Assembly: GCA_037043015.1 (NCBI GenBank)
Contig: CM073327.1
Coordinates: forward strand, 9,468,727 to 9,532,726
Direction of reading: 5' to 3'
DNA length: 64,000 bases
Origin: Bryum argenteum
Taxonomy: Eukaryota; Streptophyta; Bryopsida; Bryales; Bryaceae
Position numbers and translations under genes: made by a program. The notes under the pieces are model-generated. The model made no database searches, was not told where the DNA came from, and saw nothing but the letters and a program-made list of their open reading frames with translations. This document shows positions 37,101-47,040 of this stretch, in pieces (the stretch's first letter is position 1; every line of letters starts with the position of its first letter).

Positions 37101-38223
37101 TCAACGCTTGCCCGATCAAAGCCATCAACCTCGACGGTGGCACCACAGTCACCTCGTTGGCCAGAGCTGCACACTCCCCAAGCACATGCTTTCAACCAAA
37201 ACCAAAACTAATGCCACTAAACAACAAACTCATTATACCACCAATGCTGCCTTTGCACTTCCCGACAACCAAACAAAAAAGACGAGAAAAACAGGGAAGG
37301 GTCCTCACCTTGCGCAATCTGTGTTCGTCTCTTCTCTTTCGATGAATCTGAATATGCCTGTCACGACCACTTCCGGCGTTACTTCACCTTTCCAAACCCT
37401 GATGTTGCTATCAAGCAACTGCATACTGTTTGCCATCACCATCTGGAGCCTACATCACTATCATCTTCTTCTGCTCCTCCAAACCCTAAAAGTTCTCAAA
37501 GATCACGCTGGATTGCATGTCATGTAGCCAATTGATCCATCACACATCCATCAGATACACTACATCATCAATCTCAGTACCTCACGCGGGTCGAAATACG
37601 TCCGGACCAGCAGATGCTCCAGCTTCAGATACCGCTCCGGCTGTTCTTGCTTCATGAACCCCATCGCTTGCGTCTGCCTCAATATGGACCTCGCCGTATC
37701 CAGCTCCCGAAGCTCGATCATTTCCAGGACAATCTGCCACCGAAGAACCACCCTTGATCAGGATCGTCATCGAGTTGGATGATCAGGGAGACGAGTAAGC
37801 CGCATTGGGAGACAACAACACGGTCCCCTGTAACCTAATATTGCCTCCAATGCCACTTCCAAAAGAGGGAAAAGGTGTCGTTACCTGCTCGTACAAGTCC
37901 TCGAGCTTCTTGCGCGGCAGCTTGAGCTGCGCCACCTGCGGCAACAGGGCGTCCCAGCGCCCGTTGTTGATGTCGGCCATGAACGTCTCCAGGCTGTCCA
38001 CGGTATTGAGCGAGACCTGGCACTCATTCTGCAGCGTCTGGAATGTCTGCTGCAGCGAATTCTCCTTGCAGAACTGCAGCACAATCTTGATCACACTGCA
38101 CCACAGCTCCCGCACACACATCACCCAATTCAGTCATCCCATCCCCGAGTGAGGGAGGCACACAGGGAGGCATTGCAGTGAGAGGATCACTTACTCCCGC
38201 GCTTCGATTTCGAGAGTGGACAT
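34185..38223 (-). CDS. SMU1: SMU1 splicing factor (LisH-CTLH-WD40), copy A
   Basis: Sixteen exons join in frame with GT-AG borders to about 513 residues, close to Arabidopsis SMU1. Exons, in transcript order: 38195-38223, 37885-38095, 37581-37733, 37309-37357, 37083-37166, 36802-36905, 36606-36692, 36206-36259, 36002-36097, 35651-35778, 35342-35468, 35086-35145, 34865-34972, 34629-34729, 34402-34453, 34185-34283. The N-terminus ([19 protein letters not shown]) carries the LisH motif and then CTLH ([20 protein letters not shown]). The C-terminal half is WD40 repeats ([36 protein letters not shown]). SMU1 acts with RED in spliceosome activation and alternative splicing in the nucleus. No disabling change was found. 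It is one arm of an inverted duplication with copy B. It lies divergent to copy B across an 8.8 kb spacer. Confidence 0.92.
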
Positions 38224-38480
38224 GACCGATTTCGAGAGTGAGCCACAGCTGCAGGCAAAGAGATCGGTGCTATCGAGGAAATCTGCTAAGCACGCTCCGG
38301 AAGAATGCACGGTAGACTTGGAAGCGAGGCTGCGTCGTAGACGTCCCAAAACCTGGGAAGCAGATCAGTTGGGCCAGAATTAGGGTTTAAGGAGCGTGGC
38401 TATGGCGATGGAGCTTCTCCACTTCGTTGCGAAACGCTATCACAGGGCGCCGCAAACACGATGGCAATTGAGTTTGCAAG
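38224..38480 (-). promoter_or_regulatory. Duplicated SMU1 upstream region, copy A
   Basis: The reverse complement of this segment aligns with 46800-47040 upstream of copy B (GTGATAGCG, AGCTCCATCGCCATAGCCAC, CTTAAACCCTAATTCTGG). Homology stops abruptly near 38465, marking the duplication boundary. It probably contains the proximal promoter and 5' UTR, since it is the only upstream sequence the two copies share. Confidence 0.6.
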
Positions 38481-38834
38481 TATTACTTGATTCCGGGTAT
38501 CATTTCTGAATGGTGCAGGTGCAGTTTATACTGTATTGTTCAGTTGGGTACCAAACATACAATCTCTTTTTTTCCTTCCTCACAAATCTAGGCATAACGT
38601 TATGTAATGGGATTGTTTGCCTTTAAACTTCTAGAATCAATCTTTACGGTATTTTTAAGTATCCATACGGTAGTTGCTTATACACACCTTGACACATCGA
38701 GTTATTAATTATTCTTGACGGAGTTCACAAAATCATGTCCAAGAGCACTGCAAAGTAGCAGGCACATATACTCTTCTTCCGGAGTATAGTAGTTCTTGTA
38801 GTTCAAAATATGAGCCAATCACGTTGAGAGAATT

Positions 38835-39077
38835 TTAACCCTTAAACGTCAGACCCAGCCCGAGGGGTTGGGTTTTTTTTTGAGAGAATCTTGCTCATAA
38901 CTTACACTCCATTATACCAAATGGAATTTTTAAAATTCCGAACTGAGCACCTCAAAGAGATCTATACTTTCTTAGAATAGAGCTCACGCAAATTAAAAAT
39001 AGAATAATGCTAAAAGTGGAGTTTTAAAAGAGATTTTGGGTGTGGTATCAGGACAGCATATGACGTTTAAGGGTTAA
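38835..39077. mobile_element. TTAA-bounded MITE, 243 bp, perfect ends
   Basis: TTAACCCTTAAACGTCA at the left and TGACGTTTAAGGGTTAA at the right are perfect inverted repeats including the TTAA target. No coding capacity. Confidence 0.9.
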
Positions 39078-40594
39078 CCAGTGATGTTGAGAGGATTTTG
39101 TTCTCCTTGGGTTCCATGTGAGCTTCACTCCCCGTATAAAACGTCCTTGTGCAAGTCAATGAATTCCTTCTTCAACCTTTTCAAAAAATGATTTGCAAAA
39201 TTGTAGTCCAACGATCTCATAAAATATTGTCTAGTACGAAAAGTTTTATAATTTTTTTAAAGATTTTTTTTAAGGTATTGATTGAAAGATCAAATAATTT
39301 TTGGAATTAAAGGCACTCCAAAATTATTTTGGGCGTTGGACTTTGACTATGCATTACAACTTCATATTAATAAACGCTTTACATGAGGAGTCAAGCCGCA
39401 TATGGGGCCGAAGGAGTGCAAAAATTCCTCATGTGATTTGGTCATATTTTTAACTTAGAGGAATGAACCAATTGCATGAGAATGATTTTTGACCTTCAAC
39501 GGCCCCATATACAACTTGACTTCCCATGTACAGTGTCTCAAAAAGAAAAACAAGGCTACGGGTCTTGGAAAATATGTTCTAGAAGAGAGGTGCCTATCAT
39601 TTATCTATTCATCTTGCAAGCATCGGAGGTCTAGAAGATCAGTAAAGAGGCTTGCAATATGTTGTAATAAAATCAAGAGTGTCTCAAAAGTTCAAAAGTA
39701 CAAAGCATGGTAGATTGTTGAACAACCAAAAGCAAACCTTTAGAGGTGAACATGCACCAAGTAATAGAAGTTTGGGTAAGCAAGGGCCACATTGATATTT
39801 GAGAAGGTTTGAAAATGCCTTACATCGAACACTTGATGAATAATGTAAAGGTGGTCAACTTTTGTCGTGAATGAGAAAATGACATGGCGACTTAGGTGGC
39901 GGTACTTTTTGCACAATGGCTTTTGTACTTATGATGTGATTTCATGGCCCTTTTCACACCCTATCGTCGTAGTCCCCAAAATCTTTTAAGATTCGTATGC
40001 TGAGCACTACATCAGCATGCTGAGCACTACATCAGCATGCTGAGCACTACATCAGCATGCTGAGCACTACATCAGCATACAGTATGAAGAAGCAATACCA
40101 CATCAAAAACAAAGTTCATGTATTCAATGCGTGGATCGTGGACTAAAATATGATCTGTCATACCTTTCTATAATTTTGCCGAGAAACCTTCTAGAAGATT
40201 ATTTACTCGAATATTTTAGATTCATATTGATACTTGCTCTGCGAATTGTGATCGCCAACTCCGATAGAATGAAGCATTTTCTGTCCCCAATTAGTTTCTC
40301 ATTCAATGCACCGCATTACCGATAAATTACATGTTGTGCACATATCAACGTTGTACAATCCTAGTGATCTAGAAAGATCAAATAGAAGAACAATTACACA
40401 TTCTAACAAGATACGCAAATTGAAGCACACTCATTCTGTAAATCTATTCATCATTCTATACAGTGATGACTAAAAAGTATAATAGTTTATAATTTCAATA
40501 CTCCTTATCATAAAAAGCGAAGCACTTCATTCAGCAATCTCAAATAGTAATAATATGTCGCAGGAAGAAATCACTGCGATTCTTTACTATAGAG
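39078..40594. other. Spacer of the SMU1 inverted duplication, no gene
   Basis: AT-rich DNA with fragments of a repeat that also occurs at 43.69-43.82 kb (phrases such as AGGAGTCAAGC and the GAGAGGATTTTG-like block). No coding region is supported. Confidence 0.5.
39997..40078. repeat. 20-bp tandem repeat, 4 copies
   Basis: ATGCTGAGCACTACATCAGC is repeated four times without change, so the array is young. Confidence 0.92.
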
Positions 40595-41628
40595 ATGACA
40601 TTGTCAAAAACTATGTACACTGCGGAAGATCACTCCTACGAGACAACTTCGACCTTACAATTCTACGAAGCCATCTCGGCCTGTTACCGGCCAGATTCAT
40701 CTTCTTATGCTAACATATTAAACTCGTGCCTATTCACGGAAGAGAGACTCATCTTCTTCCCTGTGCTAAATTCCCAGCTTCACTTTACTTGTGACAGTCG
40801 CAATCTGCGCACTTGCAGTCTGGCCCGCACTTGCAGTCGTTCTCGGTTCCGCACCTTCACACACAGAAACAGAATTCATCATCGGTGCTCAATTAAATCA
40901 CAAACCGACTTCGATGAAACGACCTCAACCTGGACACGAGTAATAAGTCATTCTTTCAACTATGACGCACAGCTACACAGCAGCGTGTGCATGCGTACTC
41001 TTCTCTCCGGAGTGACAAGCACGAAACGCGATTTCTAAACCAAAGTTTCCTCTCTCTCACAGATGATTTTCAAACGCGATTTCTCAACCAAACTTTCCTC
41101 TTCTACAGAGGCTTTTCAAAGTTGAGCAACACACACGCTAATCAAAGACTTATGAAAAGAGTTCACAGCAAAAAAGAGTTAGGAACTGTCAAGCGTCTAA
41201 TTTCGAAACAAGAAAGCACAGGCAGAGCGAACTTACGAGCAACTGGCGCAAGTGCAGTCATCGCCGCACTTGCAACTGGGGTTACCACAGCCGGTCTTCA
41301 TGATTCTCACGCAGAACAAACAGAATTCTCACAACTTCAAAAACGAACCGACAGCAAAATCAAATTCTTGGCGCGAAGTGGAGGTGAGTTAGGCGATGGT
41401 GTTCCCTTTATACACAAGCTTGCTTGAAGAGCAAGAAAGGAGATCCGCACACCCGTCACGAATCTACGGCGAGCAAGGCTTCAGCCACGTCGGTGTTCTT
41501 ATCTGTTTCTATTCCTGGCAAACGATTCCCTTGCCAAACCAACTGGAGTTCGCCATATGACCAAGCAACCCTAACTTACTTAACATGCAGACTTTTCTAT
41601 GATATTCATGAGATGACCACTGTCCACG

Positions 41629-41946
41629 TTGCCTGCCCTCGCTGTGATGACGGCACTTGTCTCACTGGTCCCCCGCAGAACACCCAATCAGGTTGTTTCC
41701 ATTGACAACTTGCACAACATTCGTCAAAGGATTCTGTGCCGTACTGATCAAGAATGTCGTGGAAAAAGCTCGAATCGTGATATTTTAACCTTTCGTCTCC
41801 GATCGAAACCGCCCTGGAAAGATATTGCCCACCTTTTCGAGGAGGCGGAAGGAGAGCTTCGAAAGCGACGCGTTTTTACTGCATTGCTTCAGCTTTCAAC
41901 CCTCGTTGGGGATGTCGAAGCTGAAAAGTCCCAAATGGGCTGGTGA
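41629..41946 (+). CDS. Possible small or partial coding frame, unknown
   Basis: The 3' half of this open frame (from about 41790) encodes a charged, helical segment (WKDIAHLFEEAEGELRKRRV, then FTALLQLSTL) that looks more protein-like than the surroundings. I recognise no family, and no exon can be joined with confidence. It lies about 130 bp from a kinase pseudogene on the other strand and may be a remnant too. Low confidence. Confidence 0.2.
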   Translation: MPALAVMTALVSLVPRRTPNQVVSIDNLHNIRQRILCRTDQECRGKSSNRDILTFRLRSKPPWKDIAHLFEEAEGELRKRRVFTALLQLSTLVGDVEAEKSQMGW

Positions 41947-42075
41947 CTGTGAGCAATGGTGCATTCGTGAAATATCTGACATCGCGTGAAATATCTGACC
42001 TTGCAGCTTCATCAGCGACAGGCACGTTCTTCCATTATCCAAGTAAGCCATTGAAACAGTTGAAGAGTCGCAACA

Positions 42076-42690
42076 TCAGTACCTATGCTGTAATGCCTGC
42101 TGCGGGGTAATCCTCCGCTCTGGCTCGTACAAAAACATCTGCTCATAAAGCTCCGGGACCACTTTGCTCAGAGACTCAGCAGTGCAATTCCTGAACTCCT
42201 TGGCAGTTACGTGTGATTGCACTTTACTTTCAGCTACCAGGAGTACCTGAGCGACACCTCGAAATCCCAGGATAACGGCTTCGAAGTCGTGAGTCTGAAG
42301 TAGCACGCCAGTCCAAAATCGGCGAGCTCGAGCTGTCCATCAGGCCCGAACAAGATGTTATTGTATTTCACATCCCTGCAGCAAGCGTCCTCCAAGTGAT
42401 GAGTATGTTGAGCCAGCATGGTGAATCGCAGTAGAGGAAAATCGAACCAAGTTGCTACCCGTGTTTTAAGGAGTTCTGGTGCAGATTTGCAAGTCCCTGC
42501 AGCAACATCTGCTTTTGAGACTTGCAGTTGGCTGGGGACAGGCTGATGCTGAGGTCTCTACACTGGTTTCCATCAACTCAAGAACTAGGTGATGCTCGTC
42601 GTCATGCACGTATGAGTCCGGGAGCTTGATGATGTTGGGTGTTCAACTTGGACAATATTTCAACCTCGTGCTCAATTGTCTTATCTAATC
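42076..42690 (-). pseudogene. CDK-like protein kinase pseudogene
   Basis: Minus-strand fragments of a kinase domain follow in order: an alpha-C region (KTIEHEVEILSKLN); then, in another frame, NIIKLPDSYV and HHLVLELMETS; then LSPANCKSQKQMLLQGLANL; then after an apparent intron DVKYNNILFGPDGQLELADF-GLACYF; and finally a subdomain XI piece (MFLYEPERRITPQQALQHR). A ~2-bp deletion between the first two causes a frameshift. The HRD motif reads HGD across the splice. The activation segment through subdomain X is absent. The glycine loop and VAIK lysine are not found. The pattern resembles CDK/CAK-type kinases. Confidence 0.75.
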
Positions 42691-42699
42691 CATAGAATC

Positions 42700-43848
42700 T
42701 GTCATATTGTAAGAACTTCTTAATTGCCACTTATTTCTTACCCTGCAGTGAGGAATGTGCATAACACATATGGTAGAGCAGACAAAAATGGCGCAGGGCC
42801 CGAAAATGGAGCCCTAGTAATCTTCACTGTCACCTCCATAATAGCTTCTCCATACAACAGTACCATGTACACACTGCAAAGATTATAGGGCACCACTTTA
42901 GGGCACCATTTTAAGAACACCTATATTTCCATATTTAAAAACTCATTACGTACTATAGAAGAGTCGAAAAATGATGATTCCAATTGCTGTGACTAGTTTT
43001 CTACTAATTTTCCCCATGCACAAAAATTGCTTGCACTGGCAACATTCTTGTAAATTTTCTGTGCTGAAAATTGCGCCATTATAGGACACCTTACCATAAT
43101 CAAGTACATGCAACCTTGCTAAAAGACATGCCAAATAACGGCATTGTTAGTTTATTCATTATTTTGTAAATAATATAACAAGTTGAATCAAAATGAGATT
43201 CTGAAAAGTTAGAGCTATAAGCAATCTTACCACTAAGTCGATAGCCTCAAAAACTACACTAGTTGAGTTGTTTAGCAAAGAAGTAATTAAAATATAGTTG
43301 AAAGAATTCTTCCTTTTGTAGGCTTGGAACTTCCAACGACTTTCGAGAAGCACATTACTTCTTGGTAGTTGAGAGGAAACTTTAATAATTTTCATTTACT
43401 TTAACTTTCTTTCCATGGGTTTGTAGAAAACATGAAGCTCACACTTTTGGGGCCATCTAATAAACACTTTACTTAGGCCTTCTCGCTCTTATTGTATTTA
43501 TATGATTACAAACAATCCTAATCATTTTCGTACAGTAATATGTTACAGATTGATTATTGTTGATAAGCTTTCAAACTAACACGAGTAGGAAATGGTGTCC
43601 TTTACAACTTATCCACTAAAACTGTAACAACTTCATAGATCGTAGTTTAGTCATGCTTAAATTATGTAGGACAATCTTAAGGACGCTTAACACAAGGAGT
43701 CAAGCTACACTTGGGACCAAGTAAGAGCAAAAATTCTCACCACGTGATTGGTCTGTTTTTTATTATTAGAAATGCACCAATTACATTAAGAGGATTTTAG
43801 CCCTCAGTCCTATGGGTTTGACTCATTTGTACAAAAACAAACACATTC
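42700..43848. other. AT-rich spacer DNA, no gene
   Basis: No coding region is supported. The last ~150 bp (ACCAATTACATTAAGAGGAT) resemble the flanks of the MITE at 38.8-39.1 kb, indicating another dispersed repeat. Confidence 0.5.
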
Positions 43849-44829
43849 TTAACCCCTAAACGTCCCAGCCTATTTTTAGCCAAAAATCACATATCCAAAA
43901 AAAGTGTCATAGATGAAAATGAATATAAGCTATTTAGATCTCAACCGTACAAACTTGTAATAGACTTGTTGTAGGTCATGTGGACCAAAATTTGAGTCAT
44001 GAGGTCTTATAGATTGCAAGACCATAACATATTAGTGCGCAAAACAAGCTACAAAATTTCATCATTTTCACTTTAGAGTGGAAAATCTACCAACAAAGCT
44101 ACTCCAATGAAAAAATCTTCAACTAGAAAGTTGTTCATCTTCATCTCAATAGTACCCCTCTGGAAAAAAAAAAATCATCAAAATAATTACTTGGCTCAAA
44201 AAATACCCTTGTAATGGTGAAAACTACCCAAAAATTTACAAAAGGGAAAATAGTCCAAAACTAGTCCCAATGCACTCAAATCTACGCCTTATCTACGAAA
44301 CATCTTCAATTTGGTCAAGATTTGTACTACTGAGAGTAGACTCTAATAAGAATCCATCCAAAAAAATAAAGTTGAAATCTAATGGTGGGTGAAAAAGATA
44401 TAGCTATTCAAAAATCATCCATTTTTTCACTTTTTTCATTGTGGAAACATCATTGAAAATGTGATACCAAAAGTATTTGGATCAAAAATCTTCCAAGTAG
44501 AAAATTGTTAGATTTCATCTAAATACCATGTTCATGTAAAAAAATCATCAAAAACTATTTTTGGTTTCACATAATTGATTTGTAATGATAAAACATGCCT
44601 AATATCTGAAAACCCAAAACCAAAAGCTGCCTTCACTAAAATGCATGCCATTAATTCATCGTTGATTGCATGGCTCTGAAAGTTTTACCATACACACTAG
44701 ACTTGATTTGGGACCCAACCCAAGTGATTTCATCCAAAACAGAGTTTGGATGAAGGCGTTATGGCTCTTCAAAGTTTCTGCCCTCCATCCAAAATGTAGA
44801 AAAACGACATTGGGGACGTTAGGGGTTAA
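43849..44829. mobile_element. TTAA-bounded long non-autonomous element
   Basis: TTAACCCCTAAACGTCCC at the left and GGGGACGTTAGGGGTTAA at the right are inverted (981 bp). Internal segments recur at 3.6-4.8, 26.6-27.2, 32.0-32.6 and 44.8-45.8 kb. No transposase remains. This is the longest intact-ended member of the family in the window. Confidence 0.85.
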
Positions 44830-45761
44830 AAAAAGTCTCATAAATGGAAACAAACATGAGTTATTCAAATCTCAACCATACAATCTTGTAATAAACAAAT
44901 TGTACATCATGTGGCTCAAAATTTGAGTCATGAAGCCTCATAGATTGTGAGATCATATCATATCATATCAAATCACTTCTTAAAAAACATCACAAAATCT
45001 TAGCATTTTCACTTTGAAGTAAAAATGCTACTGATACACTTTTTGTAATGAAAAGCCACCAATTACAAAGATGTTTACCTTCATCTCAATAACACCCTTG
45101 AGCAAAATAAATCTATGAGAAAAAATTCTATTTACAAATTTTGACCTTGCAATGGTGAAAACTGCCAAAACTTTTACAAAGGAAAATTAGTCCAAAACTC
45201 AACACTTTGCACTCAAATCTATGCCTTGTCTTTGATACATCTTTGGTTTTGTAAAGGTTATTACCACATGAACTAGACTCTATTTGGAACCCATTCCAAA
45301 AAGCAAAGTTAAACTCCAACATTGGATGAAGGAGATATAGCTCCTCAAAAATCATACATTTACTCACTTTTTTCATTGTGGAAACATCATTGCAAATCCG
45401 ATACCAAAGTTGTTTGGACCAAAAATTTCCCAAGTGGAAAGTTGCTAACCTTTTTCTTAAGATCTTGATTCTACTGAAAAGTTTTATAAAAACATCTTTT
45501 TGATCTCCCATAATTGCCTCACAATGGTGAGACTTGCCCCATGTTTAAAAACTCAAAAACAAGAGTTGCCTTCATTGAAATGCATGTCGTTTATTCATAC
45601 TTAATTGTATAGGACTTCAATTTTTTGCCACAGAAACTAGACTTGATTTGAGACCCAACCCAAGAGATATCATCTAACAACGGATTCTAAATGAAGAAGT
45701 TAGGGCTCATCAAAGTTTCTACCCTTCATCCACGATGTCGTTTTTCAACATTAGGGGTTAA
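44830..45761. mobile_element. Adjacent tandem copy of the long TTAA element
   Basis: Begins directly after the preceding element, lacks its first ~60 bp and 5' terminus, follows the same order of internal segments (ATTCAAATCTCAACCATACA, TTTTTTCATTGTGGAAACAT, GACTTGATTTGAGACCCAAC), and ends ACATTAGGGGTTAA. A head-to-tail dimer that could have arisen by unequal exchange or insertion into the TTAA. Confidence 0.75.
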
Positions 45762-45958
45762 GGTCGTTAAAAACATTATGTATTCGGTTTTTCAATATAG
45801 GAAAATCATTGATATCTAAAACATCAAAATCTTTAGTTGGTAATAAAAGAAGATATCAACCAAAAAGTTGTTGAACCCCTTCCCATAAACACATTGGTAT
45901 CTAAGAATCATGAAAAGTAGTTTTTGAAATATGAAATATGCTTCATATACAACACGCC

Positions 45959-46507
45959 TTAACCCCTAAAGGCCCGAGGGGTTTGAAGAAAAACTCACAT
46001 GTGTTATAAAATATGGATTCAGTAACCCTTATGAAGTAGCTCTCCAAAGATAGTATAAAGACCCTAAACCCTAAATTAGATCTATACGGTTAAATTTCCT
46101 AAAACAAGTAAGATTTCTTTCATAATTAATCAAAGAGAGTAAAACTTTGAAAATCAATATAAGATGTAATTTCTATTATTAGTAATCAGAAATTGCCATG
46201 ATTGGCTAAAATCACATATTATATCATAAAATGGAGAGAGGCCACAAGTAACCTATGAGGAACCTTATTAGATTCCCAAAATAGTAAGCTTTCTTACACT
46301 AAGAAAACTTTGCCCTGTTTGTGTTTGAAGGCTTCTTCTGAACAATCTATGAATCCAAACAAAGTTCTGTAAATTGAATGTGGTTTCCAACTTACCAAAC
46401 TTCTAGAATGTTAAATAAAAATTCCAAAAATTCTTTTTTTATCTAGGTACAGCTCCTCAAAATTCGGGATCGACCATAAAATGGTTGATTGGGCTCTTAG
46501 GGGTTAA
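45959..46507. mobile_element. TTAA-bounded MITE, 549 bp
   Basis: Starts TTAACCCCTAAAGGCCCGA and ends TTGGGCTCTTAGGGGTTAA. It is internally homologous to the element at 30657-31257 (GATTGGCTAAAATCACATAT, AAATGGTTGATT near the right end). Non-coding. Confidence 0.82.
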
Positions 46508-47040
46508 CATAACCCTCTTTCAAACGTAGACCCCTTTGCACAAGGGTGCGGGACATTTCTTCATATTCTTGGCTTGATGATTTTACCATACATCTTCCTA
46601 TAATTGCAATTCAATCCAACAAATTTCATCAAACACCATTAAATTTAAAAGGTATGAATCAAAGCTTCAAATTGTCGTTTAAAATGACAAGTCTTTAACA
46701 CAAATTTTTGACACATGATGTTTGGGGGTTAAGGGGTTAAAAGCTTGAATGTATTTGTTATATCCATCCTAGTATCTTTCATGCAAACTCAAATTTCACC
46801 CGTGTTTGTGGGCGCCATGTGATAGCGTTTTGCAACGAAGTGCAAGAGCTCCATCGCCATAGCCACGCTCCTTAAACCCTAATTCTGGTCCAACTGATTC
46901 GCTTCCCAGGTTTTGGGACGCCTGCAGCGCAGCCTCGATTCGGAGTCCAGCGTGCATTCTTTCGGAGCGTGCCTCGCAGATTTCCTCGATAGCGTCGATC
47001 TCTTCGCCCGCAGCTGTGGCTCACTCTCGAAATCAGGGTC
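46508..47040 (+). promoter_or_regulatory. Upstream region of SMU1 copy B
   Basis: 46508-46795 is unique or repeat-derived, with a GGGGTTAAGGGGTTAA motif at 46725-46740 that may be another TTAA-element end. From about 46800 to the ATG it aligns with the copy A upstream region, including CTTAAACCCTAATTCTGG. This shared part is the likely proximal promoter and 5' UTR. Confidence 0.55.

Noticed and set aside
40595-41427. Two overlapping open frames of about 147 residues
   Set aside because: Composition is erratic, the frames overlap each other and show no known domain; probably chance open frames in non-coding sequence.
43853-43862. CCCCTAAACG-like motifs resembling plant telomere repeats (CCCTAAA)
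   Set aside because: Each occurs once at the edge of a TTAA-bounded element with an inverted partner; there are no tandem arrays, so these are transposon ends and not interstitial telomeres.
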